Shown in pieces: positions 6,295 through 9,252 of a stretch of 9,252 bases of DNA. How positions within the stretch are numbered: position 1 is the stretch's first letter; each line of letters starts with the position of its first letter. The notes under the pieces were generated by a model. It was not told where the DNA came from, did not search any database, and saw only the letters and a list, made by a program, of their open reading frames with translations. Both the position numbers and the translations under genes were made by a program. Origin of the DNA: Bacteroidota bacterium (GTDB lineage: Bacteria > Bacteroidota > Bacteroidia > Chitinophagales > Chitinophagaceae); NCBI GenBank assembly GCA_026391115.1, contig JAPLER010000126.1:1-9252 (forward strand). The letters are read 5' to 3'.

Positions 6295-9252
6295 TATTGC
6301 TATTGCCTTACTGTGTTTTCCATTTGTAAATAATGCACAGGTAAATGCAGTTGAATTTGGTAAAAATAAAATTCAATATAAAAAGTTTAAGTGGAAGTTT
6401 TATGAAGGACAAAACTTTAATACCTATGTAACACAAGGTGGCACAGAGTTGGGCAGCTTTGTGAGCCAAATGGCGGAAGATGAATTGCAGGAAATAGAAA
6501 CTTTTATGGAAAGCAACCTGCGTGGCAAAGCCAATATTTTTGTGTACAATAGTTACGATGAATACAAGCAAAGCAATATTGGCTTTAATCAAGAACTGCA
6601 AAGTGCTAATGGTGTAACTGTTTTACCCAATAATAAATTGGTGGTTTATTTTGATGGCAACCATACCCATTTAAAAACACAAATAAGATATGGTATTGCA
6701 CAAGTTATATTACAAAATTTATTGTTTGGAAGCGATGTAGGTGAGGTAGCTAGTAATCAGGCATTATTGGATTTGCCAAAATGGTTAACCGATGGTTATA
6801 TAAGCTATGTTGCAGAAAGATGGAGTACAGAAAAAGATGATGATTTAAAAAATGCAGTTTTAAATGGCGATTATAAAACTTTTTATCATTTTGCATTTGC
6901 CAAGCCTACATTGGCAGGCCATAGTTTTTGGTACTATATAGCCGAGAAATACAAACCAGAAAATGTAACTTATTTTTTATACTTGGCTCGTTTAAATAAA
7001 AGTCTTAATCAAGCATCTTTAAAGATTTGTAAGAAGAAATTTAAAGAAGTGTTGAAAGAGTTTATGGAGTTTGAAGAAGATAAATATAGTGCAGATATAA
7101 GAAGAAGGCGTAACGCACCAAAGGGAAGTGTAATAGCTGATGAAACAGTTGATAAAGTTGATTATTACAGGTTTAATGCCAATCCAAACGCTAAAAATAA
7201 AAACTATGTTGTTGTAGAATTTCATAGAGGATTTTATAGTGTAAAGTATTTTGAAGACTATGAACCTATCACCATTTTAAAACGTGGTGTAAGAACACAT
7301 CAGGGAGATATTAACCCCAATTACCCAATACTAGCTTGGGATGTAAAAGGAACAAAATTTGCCTGCATTTATTGGGAAAAAGGAAAGACATTGTTACTTG
7401 TTTATGATGTAATAGCAAGATACCAAAAACGTCCTGTAGAAATAACTGGCTTTGATCAAATACTCGATGCCAACTATATGCTTGATGGTAATACGCTGGT
7501 ATTAAGTGCTGCAAAAAATGGGCATACAGATATTTACACCTATAAAATTGAAGAGCAAAAAACGACACAAATTACCAATGATGTATATGATGATTTGAAT
7601 CCCACTTTGGTAAACTTTCCCAACAGAACGGGTATTATATTTTCATCAAATAGACCAAGTGTAGATGCTCCAAATAACGATACAGTGCAACCTAGCAGAC
7701 ATAGATTCAATATTTTCTTAGTAGATATTTTAAACAACTCTTCTGCAAAACAAATCACTCAACTTACCAATGTAAAACATGGCAATGCTATAATGCCAAT
7801 GCAATACAATACCAATCACTTTACGTTTGTATGTGATGAAAATGGAGTTAATAATCGTTGGGCTGGTTTTTTTAGTACTGCACGTAATGGGTTAGATACA
7901 TTGTATTTTGTTGGAGATGAAATGTTGCGTAATCCAAGTGCTAAAGAAATGGATAGTGCATTGGTGGCTTGGCAAAAACAAGAACCAGACAGCATTGCTT
8001 ATTTTCAAGTGTATAAAGATTCAACTTATACCTTTCCTATAACCAATTATCAAAGCAGCTTAACAGAAACTAGGGTTGCAGGTAATAATGGTGCCATTAG
8101 CGAAACAAGACGAGAAGGAAATGAAAAATATTTATATAAATTAAAAATAAATGAAGATGCCTTGTATAGAAGAAATGTAACTGCACCACCAACCACTTAT
8201 ATGAAAAAAATATTGGAAGCTGAACGAATACAACAAGGTAAAGCAAATGTGAACGGTAAGCAAGGTGTAGATTCAGCTAAGAAACCTGATAATGACTTTT
8301 TTCAAAGTGCGTTTGGAGACATGGATAACTTAACAAGTGGCGTTGGTAATGGTATTATGACCAATAGATTTCAGCCTTATAATGGAGGATTTGGTCCAAT
8401 TTTTATGAACTCTACTGGCAAAGGTATAAATGCAAGTTTTAAAGTCACTATAAGTGATTTAATGGAGGATTATAAAATCACAGCTGGTTTTAGTCCTAGT
8501 TTAAATTTAAGAGATAAGGACATTATTCTTGGTTATCAAAATTTTAAAAAAAGATGCGATTGGGGTTTTACCTACTACAGAAGTAATATTTTAGGAAGTA
8601 TAGGGCAATTCAATATGCTACGTGTAACCAATATTTATCAGGCAAATGTTTCTTATCCATTTGATGAAGTAAGAAGTTTGCGTGTTACAGCAAATATTAG
8701 AAGGGATAGATACAGCTTAAAGCCTTTAGATTATTCTTTAGGTGTGCCATTGGGAAATCCAGCAGCACTTGCAGAAAGAGATCTTGATGAGTATAATATT
8801 CAAGCTCATTTAGAATATGTATATGATAATACCATTAACCCAACTATGAATATTTGGGAAGGTATGCGATTTAAAATTTATGCAGATATTATAGCACCTG
8901 GTGCAGACAAAAAGTTTGTGCCCAACCAAGAAACTTTTAATCTTGGTGTAGATTTTAGACATTATTTGCCAATTTATAGAAACTGTATTTGGGCTGTGCG
9001 TGGTGCAGCAGATTTTAGTTGGGGCAGTCGTAAAATTATTTATTATTTAGGAGGAGTTGATGGTTGGATTGGACCAAAATTTAATGATAAGAATACTCCA
9101 TCGCCAGATGCTACTTATGCTTTTCAAACGCTTGCAGTAAATATGCGTGGCTACAATCAAAATGCTGCTAATGGCAATAATGCTGTTGTGATTAATAGTG
9201 AAATTCGTTTACCCATTTTCAGCACATTTTTTAATAAACCAGTCAACAATGC
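6278..9252 (+). CDS. Exported outer-membrane protein: degenerate peptidase-MA-like region, TolB/PD40-like propeller, Omp85/BamA-like barrel (3' end outside window)
   Basis: One open frame of 991 codons runs off the right edge. Residues 1-20 (MLFKKYIAIALLCFPFVNNA, then Q) form a signal peptide; C13 is not in a lipobox. Residues about 25-280 look like a peptidase-MA-type domain: PKWLTDGYISYVAERW (167-182) matches the usual P-x-W-x-x-EG-x-A-x-Y block, but the preceding helix has YGIAQ (138-142) where HExxH is expected, so it is probably inactive. Residues about 295-560 resemble a TolB/PD40 propeller (GDINPNYPILAWD from 343; DDLNPTL 438-444 with GIIFSSNRP 452-460; CDENG 519-523). A charged, Gln/Asn-rich linker follows. 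From about 700 alternating beta-strand sequence forms a barrel, ending with LGG (924-926) and MRGYNQ (R957-G958-Y959), the conserved (V/L)RG(F/Y) loop motif of Omp85 proteins, then NSEIRLPIF. By family layout roughly 80-130 residues should be missing. It has no Shine-Dalgarno sequence and is probably its own transcription unit after the terminator. Substrate and role are unknown. Confidence 0.85.
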   Translation, partial: MLFKKYIAIALLCFPFVNNAQVNAVEFGKNKIQYKKFKWKFYEGQNFNTYVTQGGTELGSFVSQMAEDELQEIETFMESNLRGKANIFVYNSYDEYKQSNIGFNQELQSANGVTVLPNNKLVVYFDGNHTHLKTQIRYGIAQVILQNLLFGSDVGEVASNQALLDLPKWLTDGYISYVAERWSTEKDDDLKNAVLNGDYKTFYHFAFAKPTLAGHSFWYYIAEKYKPENVTYFLYLARLNKSLNQASLKICKKKFKEVLKEFMEFEEDKYSADIRRRRNAPKGSVIADETVDKVDYYRFNANPNAKNKNYVVVEFHRGFYSVKYFEDYEPITILKRGVRTHQGDINPNYPILAWDVKGTKFACIYWEKGKTLLLVYDVIARYQKRPVEITGFDQILDANYMLDGNTLVLSAAKNGHTDIYTYKIEEQKTTQITNDVYDDLNPTLVNFPNRTGIIFSSNRPSVDAPNNDTVQPSRHRFNIFLVDILNNSSAKQITQLTNVKHGNAIMPMQYNTNHFTFVCDENGVNNRWAGFFSTARNGLDTLYFVGDEMLRNPSAKEMDSALVAWQKQEPDSIAYFQVYKDSTYTFPITNYQSSLTETRVAGNNGAISETRREGNEKYLYKLKINEDALYRRNVTAPPTTYMKKILEAERIQQGKANVNGKQGVDSAKKPDNDFFQSAFGDMDNLTSGVGNGIMTNRFQPYNGGFGPIFMNSTGKGINASFKVTISDLMEDYKITAGFSPSLNLRDKDIILGYQNFKKRCDWGFTYYRSNILGSIGQFNMLRVTNIYQANVSYPFDEVRSLRVTANIRRDRYSLKPLDYSLGVPLGNPAALAERDLDEYNIQAHLEYVYDNTINPTMNIWEGMRFKIYADIIAPGADKKFVPNQETFNLGVDFRHYLPIYRNCIWAVRGAADFSWGSRKIIYYLGGVDGWIGPKFNDKNTPSPDATYAFQTLAVNMRGYNQNAANGNNAVVINSEIRLPIFSTFFNKPVNN

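Noticed and set aside
6278..6340. Lipoprotein signal peptide on the outer-membrane protein
   Set aside because: The only early cysteine (C13) sits in the hydrophobic core after Leu-Leu, not after a Gly/Ala/Ser lipobox; a standard cleavage after NNA fits better.
6308..7758. Several minus-strand open frames of 68-97 codons
   Set aside because: They lie opposite the continuous 991-codon frame, which has clear domain structure; the antisense products are hydrophobic nonsense without motifs.

Overview
The window looks like a chromosomal segment from a low-GC member of the Bacteroidota. The evidence is AT-rich, TTA/AAA-heavy codon use, genes that start after A/T-rich stretches with no Shine-Dalgarno sequence, a Bacteroidota-style outer-membrane protein at the right edge, and a pyrB–pyrC–carA–carB order. 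I cannot place it below phylum with confidence. It shows no sign of mobile elements, CRISPR, tRNA or rRNA.

Positions 1-5995 are a tightly packed, single-strand de novo pyrimidine (UMP) operon. It holds the 3' end of pyrB (aspartate carbamoyltransferase), a complete class I dihydroorotase gene pyrC, carA (glutaminase subunit of carbamoyl-phosphate synthetase) and a complete carB (synthetase subunit). Gaps between genes are 19-55 bp. CarAB makes carbamoyl phosphate from glutamine, bicarbonate and ATP; PyrB condenses it with aspartate; PyrC cyclises the product to dihydroorotate. The main anomaly is that carA is broken. The reading frame shifts at about 2289, exactly where 6 conserved residues of the glutaminase domain are missing, which fits a 17-nt deletion. 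Both flanking halves are otherwise well conserved, including the Cys-His-Glu active site.

Positions 5996-6277 are non-coding. They hold a strong hairpin plus T-run, probably the operon terminator (6149-6193). Next comes an unusual nested pair of inverted repeats just upstream of the next gene. The outer repeat is a perfect 17-bp arm pair whose right arm begins at the start codon of that gene.

From 6278 to the right edge one long open frame (991 codons, unfinished) encodes an exported protein. It has a signal peptide, a region resembling a peptidase-MA-like domain whose zinc-binding HExxH appears to have been lost, a TolB/PD40-type beta-propeller, and an Omp85/BamA-like outer-membrane barrel ending near the window edge with the diagnostic RGY motif. 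Apart from the broken carA, this protein and its upstream repeats are the least routine part of the window. I do not see a clearly new multi-gene system here.
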